Notes under the pieces: model-generated
Told to the model about the DNA's origin: nothing
Databases searched by the model: none
The model's input: only the letters and a program-made list of their open reading frames with translations
Shown: piece after piece, positions 1 to 13,904 of the stretch
Layout of the letters: each line of letters starts with the position of its first letter
How positions within the stretch are numbered: position 1 is the first letter of the stretch
Origin: Blastomussa wellsi
Lineage: Eukaryota > Cnidaria > Anthozoa > Scleractinia > Plerogyridae
Assembly: GCA_947652115.1 (NCBI GenBank)
Contig: OX393561.1
Location: forward strand, 40,786,008-40,850,007
Length of the DNA stretch: 64,000 nt
Reading direction: 5' to 3'
Made by a program: the position numbers and the translations under genes

Positions 1-76
1 GTTCACACTAGCAAAATTTGTAGATGAAAAGCCAAATAATGTAATTTTAATTCTAATTATTTATGTAACTTAAATA

Positions 77-228
77 GACCAATTTCGATCTTTTAAAATT
101 CAGCCTAAAACAATAGACCTCAGCATGAGGCTCCGGGTAATAAACTATTGAGTTTGTGGGGTTTATTCCCCAGAGCCTCGCAGTGATGTCTATTGTTTTT
201 TTGAATTTTAAAATATCGAAATTGGTCT
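77..228. mobile_element. Palindromic MITE in the downstream part of RPGRIP1L
   Basis: Outer arms AGACCAATTTCGAT and ATCGAAATTGGTCT plus inner arms (GAGGCTC...TAATAAAC with GTTTATT...GAGCCTC) make a nearly full-length imperfect hairpin of ~150 bp. Confidence 0.8.
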
Positions 229-513
229 GTTATTAATAATAACAAAATCCTCGAATCTGATTGGTTCTTAGCACGCACTGTTGGAATCCACTCAGTCCTA
301 CTTTCACTATTAAATACATACTTTGATCAAGACAAGGGCCTCTTCGATTTCCTGAAAATCTACCGCACTTTCCTGCAAAGATAATACAAGAATATGTTGA
401 CTGTAGCAAAGACATAACTTGCTTTGCACAGCCGCAGAAGCCAGAACACTATTTGTTTCCAACAATTTTTCCCTGCAGTGTTGGTATTGTAATTATCGTG
501 CCCCGTTAATTAC

Positions 514-3500
514 CTTAGTGAAAAATTTCATCTTTTCCTTCAGGTCATCATGCTGTTCTTTCAATGTGTAATGTTGGACCCTTAATTCACGGAGCTCTGC
601 CTGGAGCTTCTCGGCGTTCTCTGAAAAAAAAGAGAGAGAACGTCGACGATTCAGACTGAAAAGAAAAACAAGATTTAGGCCATAGAGTACAATAGACTTG
701 TGGCCGTCTACCTTGCTTGGTATGAAAAACCCTCCAGCACTATGCAGGATAGTGCATTGTAAAATACTTTCCACTCACCCCTTTCGTCTGTTAACTTGTC
801 GAGAATATCATTTTTCTCTTGCAAGTCTGAGTGTAGAGTGGCTCTTAACTGCTCCATCTCCACCTATAAAGAACAAAGCGTATTCAAATTAACAAATGTT
901 TGCAACGTGAGCATTGAAGGGGGCCTTTGCAGGTTTTGGTCGTGCTTCCAGACCCCATCCCCACTAAATTATGGTACACTTTGGGCTTGATTGCACGGCA
1001 AATTTCAACCCAGGCTGAGGCGAGATGACTGTTTCGACGCTTGTGAAATGTTTAAAGCCGTGATGACAATTTTATCAGTAAACAGGGGTTGAACTTCGGT
1101 AAACGAAATCAATCAAATTTGAACTAACTGAAGGAGTCGAATGCACCGTATTACGGATTACTCCTAGTTTATTAATGTGTATATATACCTCCATCTGTCG
1201 GTACTTTGCTCTGTGTTGTCTTTCTCTTTCTGCATCAAAGGCGCTGGATAAATTCACAAAAACAAAAGAAAATTACTAGGAAATTACTATTATTTTTAAC
1301 CACTCAAAATTGCTACACACAAGAATTTCTCTCACCTGTTCACTAAGTTTTCATTTGCTTCCTTCAAGATTGCATTCTCTGCTTTCAAATCTCCTATCAT
1401 TTGAAGTTGCTATAATTGGATTGTTTTAAAAAGAAATAAAATGTGTGCTACCATATTTCATAAACGCAGTCTTGAAAAATGACATTTTTATGCATTGATA
1501 TAATTTTTCTATTTTACTATTCCTGTAAATGTTAACTGTCTCAACGCTCCGAAACTCTTTTTAAAGGGTTTGGAAAAGAAATCGTGATGTTGTTCAGTTG
1601 GAGATTTTTTAAGATTTTAAATCTCCGAACATTCCTTCGTTTTAGTTTCGATTGCGCGTTGTAATATTTCAATTCTTTTCAGGTGTTTGGAAATGCGAGT
1701 AGGTAATAATTTCATCTATGTTTAGCCATCGGCGACGCATGTACATGCAGACATTCATGGCAAGTGTGGTTTAAATATAAACTTAACGGTAATGAAATAC
1801 TTTACACGCCTTTCATTTTGGACAAAGAGGACTGTGAAAGTATTCTTACCTCTGATAAAGATTTTGATGCTATTCCTCCAGTCTTCAGATCGTTTTTCAA
1901 CGCAAAATTCTTTGTTTGTTCCTGTGCAAATGACGCAGTATACAGTATATTAACTTAGAATTTAACTGAAAGATAATAACTTATTGCCCAGAATTTGGTA
2001 AATTAAGGTAGTTTAATTTTGTGAGGAGAGGACAGAAACGCTCTAGATACCAGGGAAAAGCATAGAGCTCCTCTCTATCCCTTTTCGTCAGCCTGTAGTC
2101 CCAAGGTTGATCACAATTATTCAAACTTTTCCCTTCTTGTGCTCATTTTTTTTTCATTTGTACAAAATGTTACTACAAACTTCAGGACCTTCATCATTAT
2201 CAAGACCATGAAAAGTGAAATCAATCACGGCTTTGCTGGGGATTTTAAAATGGTTTATTGTCTAGCAATGGTTAGATTTTAATGTTACCCGTTTTAATTC
2301 CTCGTTAAGTTTCTCCATATCCTCGAGAACTTGAGTGTGACTTGCTTTGACTTTGGCGAGATTCTTAGCAGAGAAACAAGACCAAAACGTGAACACAAAA
2401 ATTATTAGAATTATTAGCAAAATAACAAATACTCCAATAAAATAACATTGTACCATAAAGCGACTGAACATCAACGTGACTGAGTTTTTGTTTTGTTTCC
2501 TAATAATAAGACAATGGTGGGATGCACTGTAACGTAATGGATAGTGTACTGGACTTCATAGACTTTAACAATGTCCTTCGACGCTCGACGCGCGGTACTT
2601 CGTCACTCGCGGTCGCCGCTTCGTCCACTAGCCTCTTGCTAGTGACAAGTTTTCCTGCTAGCAAATTGGTGAGCCAACTAGCAAATTTTTATGTAAAAAT
2701 TAAAATTCTTATTGATACTTTTAAAGTAATTAGCTGAAATGGTAAACAAAAAAGGTTGTTCATACTTTCTTTCGAATTTCTTGACATGAAGCTTTCTTGA
2801 AATGTTTTGGAGACAGGGATGATTCTTACTTGCAAATGTTCGCATGTGGATATTTTTCACTCGCAAATCCCAAAACACTCGCATTTTGCGAGCGTTAATT
2901 TCGAGCCCTGTAAAAGATAACATTTGAAACGAATATGCAATGCAGCTCGAAAACTTTGCGGCGCGATACGGGCATGAAAATGGGCCTTGCTTGGCTTTGA
3001 GATAAAAATATCGTGTTATCATGTACTTACCTCTTCAAGATTCAAATATTTGACCTGTAGAGCTTCAAACTTTGTCGCTTTATCTTTCATTTCTCTCTGA
3101 AGTTTTATCAAGTCTACATTTTCCTGAATATTGGATCTAAAGCAGAAAAAAATGTGCTTCAACTTAAAACAGCCAAGAAAAAAATAAAAAAAAATTGTTT
3201 AGTTTCAGAAATAAGATGACAAAAAAATTTATTGATCTTTTTTTTTAGGGGGCAGCGTGGCTGAGTGTTTTAGACGCTGGATGTGAAATCCAGACATCTC
3301 TGTTTTAAGTCTCACACCAACCATTAAACTCAGCAGGCTCTACAGGTAGTTCAACTCTTCAGTCACGCTTCTACCAGGGCTGCAAACAATAATTAAATTT
3401 GTTCTCCTGTGAAACTGAGGACCAAGCCAGGAAGTGCAAGTCAGAACCAGTGCAAAAAGTGTAACATCAGTGCAAATTACACATCGAAATTCTGGATTAT

Positions 3501-6500
3501 GGTTGCAAATGTTTTAAACGAACCGCTTTCGGTTCGTAGCATTAGTTGATCTTCATCAGCCAATCCGTAAAAAAAGTGTCAAATTCGCATCAAACGCTCG
3601 CTTCCTGTCTGCAACACTGTAAGATCTTCCAGTACTTCCTCCAGGCGAATTTTTTCATGTTTGTATGTAATTTATTAAAAAGTAATCATATGGTTTTCCT
3701 CGTTCAATTTGGAATTAATTTCCACTTGTGAGTTTTTCAAAAACTGAAATTGCACTCACCGAAGTGGCTCGTACAATTTCAGCTTTTTGAAAAACCCACT
3801 CGTGCAAATTAATTCCAAATTGAACTCGAAACCGTATGATTACCTGTACTAACTAGCCTACTTCTTGCCAGATAGGTTTTTGAAATTTGTATTAATTGTT
3901 TTTGTCTAAGTTTGATTAGCATGCCTGATATCTAGCTGAGTAAAGCTACAGTAAGTGCATTGACCGCAACAACCGACCTTTCCATTTCTGACGTGTTACA
4001 GCAAAATAATGTCTTTGGTTATCAGACTACAAACCTTTGAGCATCTGATAGCTGTTCTTTCAATCTCATTATTTCATCCTCATGACGAAGTTGGTTTTGT
4101 CTCATCTGAAAAAAATTATAGATCCAAAGTTCTGTTGTAGGTTACATACAGGTATTAATTTACGACGCAGACGTTCGTTTGGTTCATTACGCAATCTTGG
4201 GGCGGAAAAATGACGTGAAGAGCTGAAAGAAGGTCTGCATTAGCCCCCCACCCCTCCCCGCAGGGGTACTCCCATACATGTATATGGGCTACATGAAATG
4301 TGTCGAGGGAAAGGGTATGATTTTTTTAGGTTCTCGATCCTTAAATAGGCTATCATTTTTGCCCCTTTTGGCAATGTTCCGGGTGTGAACCTTTGATAGG
4401 GTATTGAAATGTTATCGTATAAAATTGCAGTACGTAAACGTGTTTGGGCCTTAAATAGAGTATCAAATTCTGTTTTCTTTATCCTTGAATAGGGTCAGGG
4501 CGTTAGCCTGTTCCAGGCTCTGAGAGTGAAGCATGCAAAGGAGAGGTACACGAGTGCGAGCGGAAGGCCCGAGAGCCTGCAACAGAATACATCTGCGTAA
4601 GAGACTATAGCCAAGAATCATGATCAGCCATTTTTATCTCACATGTAATCAATGATTGTATAAATATACCTGCATTATTATACATTTCCAGTTATTTTTA
4701 CCTTTAGTTTATGCTTTAATTGTTTGTTGAACAGTATAAAATTGATTTCCTACCTCTGAAACGATTAAATTAAAACGAGACGCTTAAATTAATTTTCCCT
4801 AAAAATGCTGCCAATTTTCCATTTTTCCTTGCACCCTATCAGACGTCATTGCAGATTTTGTTAAAACTGTGTTTGTCTGCTGTACATGTAAATGCATATA
4901 CCAATTAATGCTAAAACTTGAGATTAAATTTTGTATAATGTAGTTTTGTTTGTATCCTAGCTGGTTTATACATGTACCTGATCTCTTAACTGTGCTCCAT
5001 CCTCGTCCAGTAACTGAATTTGATCTTGTAGTTGAGCAATAAGCTCTTCCCTTTAAAATGAACAGTTTTAATAACTATCTTAGATAACAAGCCAATAAAA
5101 GCAAAATAATAGAAGAAACAAAACGAACCATGCCAACCCCCCCCCCTTCCCCACCAAAAAAAAAAACAAAAATACTAATTATCCTGTTAACGTTTCAATT
5201 TTTGTTTGCTTGCCTCATTGGTTAATAATTATGTGTTTATGCATTTGCCTATTCTGCTGAACAATGTACTCATAATTCATTAAACACGTGAAAATTTTAA
5301 ATTAGTACTGATGCCTTGCATTTATTCTTGTACTAGTGATTGATTCTTGTACTACAGTGACAATGGAATGTACATGTATCTCTTACAGTTCTCTTTTTTC
5401 AAGTCTGGCCTCCTCAAGTAGACTGTGCCCATATCTTGAATTAGGAAACCAGAGTAAAACAAAAATGTAAATCAGGGAAGAAAAGAACACCGATACAGTA
5501 ATACATTGTAGTTTTAAATTTGATTGCGAGGTCTGTCTCCAGGGTAGGGATTTTAATCGTACGTGTTGCCCCCAGGGTGAGAAATTTGTCATGGCCTGAA
5601 GGGTATTTAACCACCCACACCAGTCTCTCACAGGGATTTTGAAACTTTTCACCAATTACATGTATGTTGTGCCAGGGGTGGAGAATTTGATTTTTTTCAG
5701 AAAATGTCAAAATAACCACCCTGTGACTGACCCCCCCCCCCCCCCCCCACCTCCCCATCTTTGGCTTAACATTGAGTTGTTAGTAAATCTATCGTTGGTA
5801 CATTTTGCCTGTTTCTTGCTTCTTTAGCCATGCTCCTTTTAATTTAATTTACCTTTTTATAATCATGCTTGGTTTTCATGGTTTTACCAAAAAATATTAA
5901 TTTTAGATGTACGTTACTTTACATGTTATGATGTAGGATGATGTAGCTTGTACATACATAATAAAAATTTTGTAGACTGCATTCTGATTTGTAAACTTTA
6001 TTCAAGGTTAAACTCAGGTGTGTGAACTGTTTTGGACCACTGAGGTGTAAATTAATTTTCTAATTATAGCTAGAGAGAACAGAGAAGAGGCCACATTATT
6101 GAAATACTGTCAGTAGCTTACTAATTAAAAGTTATCTCTAAACATATGTAGAGCCTTGATGTGATAACAGCCATTATTCCTTTTGAAGTTTATATCACAG
6201 CCTAAAGAGCAACACACCCAGGATGTTATAAATAAAATAATTATTACATCCTGAGTGTGGTAACTTAAACTGCAAAACGTCCTGATTCAATTAGAACTGC
6301 ATGTATACATTATTTGCAAATCAAGTCCGATGATAATACATGTAGCACAAGTCATAATTATTAGAACATTGATAATTTGTAGACAATTATGTACCTCAAA
6401 GTGAACTTACATGTACTGTACAGCCCTATTATTACAACTACAACACATGAAGATAATTTTACAAATTATGTATGTGTGGTGTTAAACTTGTTTTCCAGAC

Positions 6501-9500
6501 ATTTTTTTGAGCCTGAATTTCTTGTCCATTGATGAGAAACATGCCATATTTTCTTGCCTAAACGCTCCCAGCATTTATTTCAAACTTGGCCTGGGGGAGC
6601 AGCATTTATTGACTTCTGAAGTTTATTCAAGCCTGGTGTTTATTAAGTAAGGCTCTTTATTTATTATTTTGAAAGAGATATATGATGCATTATTCCTAAA
6701 GTATATAAAACCTCAAAATGATCATTTGAGAGCATCATGATCTTACTAATAACTGCATCTTGGAGACCTGTCATTTAATCGAGAAAATACAGTACTCCCA
6801 AAATGGCTGGATATTGAGCCTTGAACATTATGCACAAGCCCGATTAAATTAAATTTACTATTAAAAGTTATGTTGATATAAATTCTTCACCTTGGTTGGG
6901 GTAAAAGTGGAGGTTGAACTCTTGATCCAGGTCTGAACAAAAATGTGATATAAGTGCACATATCAAATATAATTTGATTGATTAATATTATTGCCAACTA
7001 AAGTCATTCTGTGTAACAGTTCACATGCCCACAATTTGCCAGTTTGAAACATTCAAACCCCTCAATTTGTAAACTCCCGACATTTGAACGGATGTTGAAG
7101 GATTTGCAGAACATCTCTCTGAATCAAAGTTGCAAATTGAGATCCCTTCACTGAAAAATTTCAAATACAAGTCATGTACTGTACCTCATATTTGAACAAA
7201 ATTTTGCTATTTCGGCGCTATGACAGGGTTAATTGGCAGAATGCTAAATGCTGAATGCACTGTTTTCTTACCAGCATTGTATTTTATTGGGACATGTTCA
7301 CGTTTATACGAGCCATTGGCTCACTGGTGTAATGTGTCTCAATAAAGTACCGGTACTACTACTACTACTGCTACTACTAAAAGCTACATGCAACCGCAAG
7401 CAAACACGATTGAAGCTAACTGCAAGCAAAATGAGTTACACTAACCACAAGCAGACAGTGCATTTGGCATTCTGCAAATTACTGATACCCGTGCTTTTGG
7501 ATATTTGATTAACTGACAAAGTTACATACATGTAGCATCATGATGTAAATTTTTGTCTTGTGACTGATGTGATGTTAAAATTGAATATTTGATTTACTAT
7601 GATTATCAGATGAGTAAGACACGAGAGAAGATTGGTATTATTGCCACTAGAAACCAGCTTAGTATCCAATGGTAACATACACTATGCTAGTGCAAATTCA
7701 AAGAGACACGTAGCAATTGACTGTTGGCTGCATCTGTTCTAAGCGTGAATGTGTGTTATGTTTGCTCATCAAATTTCAAAGTTTGAAGCAATGCCCAGTA
7801 ACGTTTTGGAAGTGTGATCACAAATATTTTAACCTTATTGCATAAACCAGTGGAGGAAATAGGGGAGGGGCCCGGGGTGCAGTTTCATATCATTATTCAA
7901 TTTACAGATATTTTGGCTTACTTGATGTCATGGCCCTGAACTCTCAAATCCTTTTTGAGACGGTTCCCAGATGGAGTTCTAGCATGAATACCCTAAAGAA
8001 CAAAAATTAATGGTAAAATGAGAAAATCTTCAGATGTGAAGATATGAAAAGTGAAAGTGAAAAGGTTTGGAAGTTCATTGGACTGTTTATATAATGAACA
8101 GGGTTTAAATAAAATTTAATTTTGAAGTAGGCAGTCGGTCTCAGTAGAGCAACCGACTGTTTGTTTTAATCTTTCCTTAATTTTTCAAATAAAAGAAAAA
8201 AGTAGGCGATGTTTCTAAGCAAAGTAGAGCAAAGTAGCCGGTGCTTTTCATGGGCCGTCAGTGCTTATTGAATGCACTGAATGAATGTTATAGAGGATAT
8301 AACACGGCCGTGCGGAGATACGAAATTTCTCTCAGAGTGTTGGAAGATATTTCACGAGTGAGCGCAGCAAACACCAAACACCAATGAACTTCCAAACCTT
8401 TTCACTTTTGCTGTGAAAGGCGCGATTTATTACATAACAATAGCAACGGTGATATCTTCACACGTGAAGATAACATCTTCACGTGTGAAGATATCATGTT
8501 TTCGTGTGAAAGCTCACCTGGTATTTCACTGCTGTTTATATAATAAAGAATAATATTACGTGGCCGTTTGATACAAAATTTCTCTTCTCTAAGAGAAATT
8601 TCATATCTCAGCACCGCCATGTAATATCCTCTACTTATCTTTCAATCATGCAAGCACCTTGCAGAAACCCAGATGGATACGCCTTTAAATTATGTACCGA
8701 CACTCTTTCATTCTGTTATTCCTATCAGTGTACAATATAATTTATTATGTACAATACTTTCAACCTTTTCAAATTAATATTAAGTTACGAGGTATGAGAA
8801 GCAAGAACATTTTTAGACTTGAGCAATGTGTGGTGACCTTATGCTCTTTGTACCAGACTCTGGATAACTGATCAGTTTTCATTCCAGGTACGTTTGCATT
8901 GTACATGCCCATTGTGTTCTTGGGCATTAGACACTTTTAATTACTCTTACATTAAGTCACAGTCGTAGAAATGGGAATTAATGAAATATAATTATGCATG
9001 TACATAATACTGACAAGGTTTAAACCTGAGTTTAGCCTTGTGGCCCATACCGCCAGAGGTTATCCCAGTTTCCTAAGCATGAAGTGACTAGGGGTATTGC
9101 CCCCCTCCCCCTGGATGGGATGTTAGTCCATCCCTGAATTACCTCCAGCATTTAATTCACTGGTACCCATTTATATGTACACCTGGATGAAGAGAAGCAC
9201 TATCATGAGTCAGAGTCTTGCCCAAGAACACAAGGCTCGAGCTCAGACTGTTGGATCCGGAGTCCACTGCATCTCCCAACAACAACAACAATGTTTATTG
9301 TACCCAAGAGGTTAAAATCAAATAAATTAAAAAGAAAATTAAATATAAATATAGTAATTAAAGGGTATCAGCACCCTGAAATAACTAAAGAGTTAAAAAT
9401 GTCAGGGCGCTGAATCAAATAAATTAAATTAAATGTTTACAGCGGAAGTACAATATAGCAAATGAATATACTAACGATCATACACACAGACATGACACTA

Positions 9501-12500
9501 ACATGCACACAAACACAACATCTAAGGATGGATGCAAACATACGTGTAATAATTATTATTATTATTATCCTACATGTACTATATTCCCTTAAAATTTACT
9601 GCCAGTGACAAGCTTTATTGGTGACGTGGGGATACTTTTAATAGCCAGCTGCAGATCTTACCTGTTACCTCCAGAAGCCTTCAGCATATACTGTGTAATG
9701 ATCTTTACTTACCGTTTGAACTCGAGGTTTAACATGGTCATAAGGGGTGGCACGCTTTCCTTGGGTCTGAAGCTGTTGCTTAGCAACCATCAGCTAAAAA
9801 GAGACATTATTCTCAATATTATATAATTTCTTGGTTACAAATAGCCAAAGTGTACATTTACAATGTACATGTAACTCTCTAATTAAGAAATCCATTTGAA
9901 ATAAAAAAATACAGTCTGGTTTGACCATTACCACATGTCAGTAACATTGTAATTAAAGGATTATGGTACATGCATGTGCACATTGTCAAATTGACAGACA
10001 ATAATTGTTTGCTTAACAGTGTACAAGTATACTGCATTTAAAGCACTGCTAACTGTAATTTTGTTGTCAAAAACCAAACAAATTTTTAATTTCAATTGAA
10101 AATCAGCACCTTTTTGACAACTTTTACTGGCTTAATTGTATTTGAACTGGCAAATTCAAACATAGGAAATGTCAAGGATGGCAAGTTGCTGCATTTGGAT
10201 TGGCCATAAGGAACAAAAGCCAACATAAACAATTGTCAAAAGATGAGAACATGCCAAAAACTAAAAAAACATTCCTGCAGTATACAACAACGGCAAGGTG
10301 TGTATCATTTTAAGAATGCATACACTGTATAGGGTATTAATATTAGCTAACCTTATTTTTTAATCCAGCATTCTGTTTTTCTAGTTCTACAATTTTAGTT
10401 TCCAGATCAGCTATCTTCTCCTTTGTGTCCACATCTTTTGCAGGAGAAACTAATCAAGACAAACACAAAAAGTTAAACTGAGGGTGTCACCACAGTCTGA
10501 TAGTCCAGATTAGCAGTTTTTTACTGGACTATTGAAGTATACCGAATGAATGACCTTCCTAATAGAAAAGCTATAAACTTGAGTTCTATCAGATCCTAAC
10601 TGAAAACAACTTTTGACAAGATATGGTAAACCACCTACACATCCATGGAATATCATTGCATACTGTCCAACAGGGATCCTGGCAAATAATGTTTTTCCAT
10701 GAAAGGACATGTGTCTCAGTCAGCATTTTGATTGGACAAAACTGTAGACCAAGTGTAGTTGGACGCCATACTTATTACTGCATTACTGCTTGAAAACGAG
10801 TGGAAGATTATTGCTACTGTCCAGCAGGGATCCCTCCAAATAATCTTTTTTCCAGGTAAGGACATGTGTCTAAGTCAGCACTTTGATTGGACAAAACTGT
10901 AGTGTAGTCGGACATCATACAGTCTTATTACTGACAGTACAGAAAACTAGTTGTCATGACAAAACATTGGAGTTCACATTTCAAGGCGAAAAAATTGTCT
11001 GGAAAGTTTATCTGACCTCAGTTGGGATTTCATCTGACATTGGAAAAATTTATTTTGGTCGGTCATTGTACTACATGTACTGTATGTCTGACTGTTATTT
11101 GCATCCCTGGTCCAATGTACTGTAACTGAAGAAACTTTGCTACATAAATCCAACCCTTGTCAAAATGACAGGTCTACATGTAACAAAAAATTTATGTTCT
11201 TTAGAGTGGTAATGTCAGATAGTTACATTTCATATGTACTACAGACACAAAACGTCTGATTGTAGTTTCACATGTACATGTGCTTGTCTGGTAAAAGGTC
11301 AGCAGAGGATATCCCAGTTTGTTTTAACTCAAGACATACCTCCTTCTGCGGCCTCCCTCTTTTTGTCATGGACCAAGCGAAGAAGTTTGGTTGCCATTCT
11401 TTTTATAAGTGAGGAAAATTAAATTATAAGTCATACAATACAGTGTAACTTACTCTAACTTGTACTTAACAAGAGTAACAAAATACAACATAATTTGTAT
11501 GAAAAAGTTATTTCCAGTTTTTTGTTTTGTTGTTAATACCATAACCATACCAAGAATGTTTCTGTAATGGCTGCTAATATTAAACTGTACATGTAGTCAG
11601 TTACAGTTATCACTTAGCTTATGGTATAGTTAATTATTAATTATAGTGAACGCACAATCCCAATAAAATACCTGTATGTAAAGTAAAAATTAATACTTAG
11701 TACAGTAGTACATTGTAGCTGCCAGCACCCAACCCCACTTTCTGGAGCATGAGGCAGGTATAGAGTATACCTGCAACCCCCCCCCCACCCCCCTCACCCC
11801 CCGGCCCCCAGATGGGGGAAACTCCAATGGGTGATGTAGCAGCTCTCGTAACGTCTCACATGAATGGCTCAATACCCTACGTGAAAACAATTAACAAAGA
11901 ACAGGAGCAATGCCCCTAAAACAATAGCAGGTGCTACCAGTAGAACTACAAGCTTACGAGAGCTGCTACACTACCGACTCCTATTACACCAAGGGTAAAA
12001 AATTAATTACATTGAGCCACAAAAGTAACAAGATATAAAATACTTTTTGATTTTCTCTTCCTGTTTTCTTGCATACTTCTTCAATTCCTGTTGAAAAGGA
12101 ACAATAAATTGGTGTAGTTATGTCTTGACCAATGGAAATAATACACTGGGTTCACCATCATGGTAAAACACATTTAAACCTTTAGTTACATGAGCTTCAA
12201 AGATCTTGAAAGACCAGTGTCAAAGATCCTTAAAGATCAATTTTTCTGAGAAAAAAAAAATTCTGAGATCCTGCCTGAGATCCTGCCAAGACCATCGAGA
12301 ATCCTTATAAGTCTACATACATGCACACGAAATTTCAAGACATCTTATCGTTTTCAAGCGCGAAACAGTTGTGCTACAGGTGGTAAATTTTACCGGTTAC
12401 CTCCTGATAAGGAGAGCACTGCTATGAGGGTACAGTGTATTTCCCAAGAACATGACGCGGTACCCTAGACAGGGCACAAACACAGCCTGCTTAATACAGA

Positions 12501-13904
12501 GCGCAGCACACTAATCACAAGGCCAATAGTATATAAAAGAATTATTCATGATCTTCCAGATTATTGGAGAATTTTATCCTGCAGAATTATAAGTTAATTA
12601 ACATAAAGGGTCTTCGCCTAAAGGATACATGTAATTGTCTTCTTTACAAAAATCAAATCACAATATTTATAAACAGCCATACCTGGTTGTCTTCCTGGAG
12701 CCTCAGGTATTTGTCTTCAAGTTCTTCTCTACTTATCTTGGAGATTAACTGGCGGGCATAAATATCACTAAATGGCCTTCCATCTATAGATGATATGGAT
12801 AATTATATAAAACTGTCAAGTATACATAATTTGTCTGCATTCATACAGGTAGCTAAAATGCACACACATAAACTTGTGGTTTTGTATTTAATATAAATGC
12901 TTTTATAATATCTGCAACCTACAATTGAGGGATCAGGAAATTTGAGAGCTTCTATTTTTTCTGAAGGGGGGAATTGAATGACATGGTCCTTTCTCTTCTT
13001 TCTTTTCCTTACATGTACTTTCACTTCGTTTTAATAACAAGAGAATAAAAGTCATTACCATACTTCAAATAGGGGAGGGAGTAGGGGGGTAGGGATTACG
13101 TGGAATGGCCCAATATGCATGACATTGCAAACAGAAATTCCCGAACTCAGTAATCAGAAATGACAAAGTTTACCATCAAATTAAGTGATGAACGTCCCAT
13201 TAAATGAAAACTCCAGCAAGCAGTTGGTAATGGGCCATTCCATTTTTTATCCACACCCCACTACTGAGGATCAAGGAAATCTTAGGAGGGGAGGGGGGGT
13301 CTCAAACATTATTTCTGAGAGGGGCAGCTATGTCGGTGGCTTTGATCTCTTCCATTTTTCTGAAGGGAGATTGTGTCGGCACTTTGATCTTACTTTCATT
13401 TGGTGGTCTTCAAGAGCTATTTCTGATGGGGCAGACAGCAAAGACCTTCAATACAGGGCTTCTTTCAATCAAATGCAATGACCCATTCAGAAGAAACCAT
13501 TTGAAGGTGTCTATGTACATGTAATCAAAATCTTCCATATAAGGTCATTATACATTTTGACTGACAGAAGCCTATCGTCCATGCACATCTCACACGAGTT
13601 AAAATTTTTGATTCAAAGGGTCGCATATCACTGATTTTTGTGGTAATCGAATATGGAAAAAATAGAAAAGATTGCTGGAATCCCTAATTTGATCAATCCA
13701 TGGGTTGATCGAGATAGTTTAAAACCATTTTACTTACGTTAAGCGTGTATGATTTCGCTATATAAAAAACAATGCGTCGAATCTATGTACAGTTAGTTAC
13801 TCCATCGAATGGAGTAAGCAACGAGAGGGGTGTTATTCAATGATACCTCCATCCTCAGCTACGGAGAACGATGGAGGTCCGTCCATGACTGAGGATACTG
13901 GCAT
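514..13904 (-). CDS. RPGRIP1L: RPGRIP1L/RPGRIP1-family ciliary transition-zone protein, N-terminal part (gene continues past the left edge)
   Basis: Sixteen coding exons, in transcript order: 13904-13847, 12783-12683, 12087-12044, 11398-11340, 10449-10352, 9793-9713, 7992-7922, 5434-5387, 5050-4978, 4105-4035, 3136-3031, 2363-2289, 1409-1336, 1243-1189, 863-779, 620-514. All have GT-AG borders, and the phases add up to exactly 402 codons with no stop. The start is MPVSSVMDGPPSFS. Family hallmarks seen are SREELEDKYLRLQEDN, KIKKMATKLLRLVHDKKR, the ELEKQNAGLKNK and AKQQLQTQG stretch, YGHSLLEEAR, and RSNIQENVDLIKLQ. The whole part is heptad-rich coiled coil. By family knowledge, RPGRIP1L scaffolds the ciliary transition zone with NPHP4 and RPGR through C-terminal C2 domains, which would lie left of base 1. 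RPGRIP1 versus RPGRIP1L cannot be fully settled from this half; the resemblance is closer to RPGRIP1L. Divergently arranged with the SDR39U1 gene. Introns hold SINE and fold-back repeats. Confidence 0.92.
3247..3430 (+). repeat. tRNA-like SINE head and body
   Basis: GGCAGCGTGGCTGAGTGTTT plus GACGCTGGATGTGAAATCC resemble a Leu/Ser-type tRNA 5' half. It is followed by a non-tRNA body without coding sequence. Confidence 0.5.
3683..3843. mobile_element. Palindromic MITE in an RPGRIP1L intron
   Basis: The left arm TAATCATATGGTTTTCCTCG through TTCAATTTGGAATTAATTT pairs with the right arm ending GTATGATTA. A second arm pair (GAGTTTTTCAAAAA) lies inside. Confidence 0.75.
8040..8633. mobile_element. 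Composite fold-back element in an RPGRIP1L intron
   Basis: One inverted pair is AAAAGGTTTGGAAGTTCATT (~8060) with its complement at ~8385-8404. A second pair, TAGAGGATATAACACGG (8291) with its complement ending at 8633, encloses further inverted words (CTTCACACGTGAAGAT). Two elements seem interleaved. Confidence 0.65.
9035..9277 (-). repeat. Antisense SINE copy
   Basis: In reverse complement it matches the 36369-36668 SINE: TTCTTGGGCAAGACTCTG, TTCATCCAGGTGTACATAT, AATGGGTACC, then the tail GGATGGACTAACATCCCATC. Diverged. Confidence 0.75.
10662..10933. repeat. Diverged tandem duplication (155-bp period)
   Basis: 10662-10780 and 10817-10933 share ACTGTCCAACAGGGATCC-like starts, GGACATGTGTCT, TTTGATTGGACAAAACTGTA and CTTATTACTG ends at roughly 80% identity. 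It lies in the intron upstream of RPGRIP1L exon 5. Confidence 0.75.
12396..12520 (-). repeat. Antisense SINE fragment
   Basis: Plus-strand words ACCGGTTACCTCCTGATAAG and TTTCCCAAGAACATGACGCG correspond to the reverse complement of the SINE body seen at 36369-36668. Confidence 0.5.

Noticed and set aside
2522..2737. 71-codon plus-strand frame rich in Ser
   Set aside because: Lies in an RPGRIP1L intron antisense to the gene, with no motif or neighbouring exon signals.
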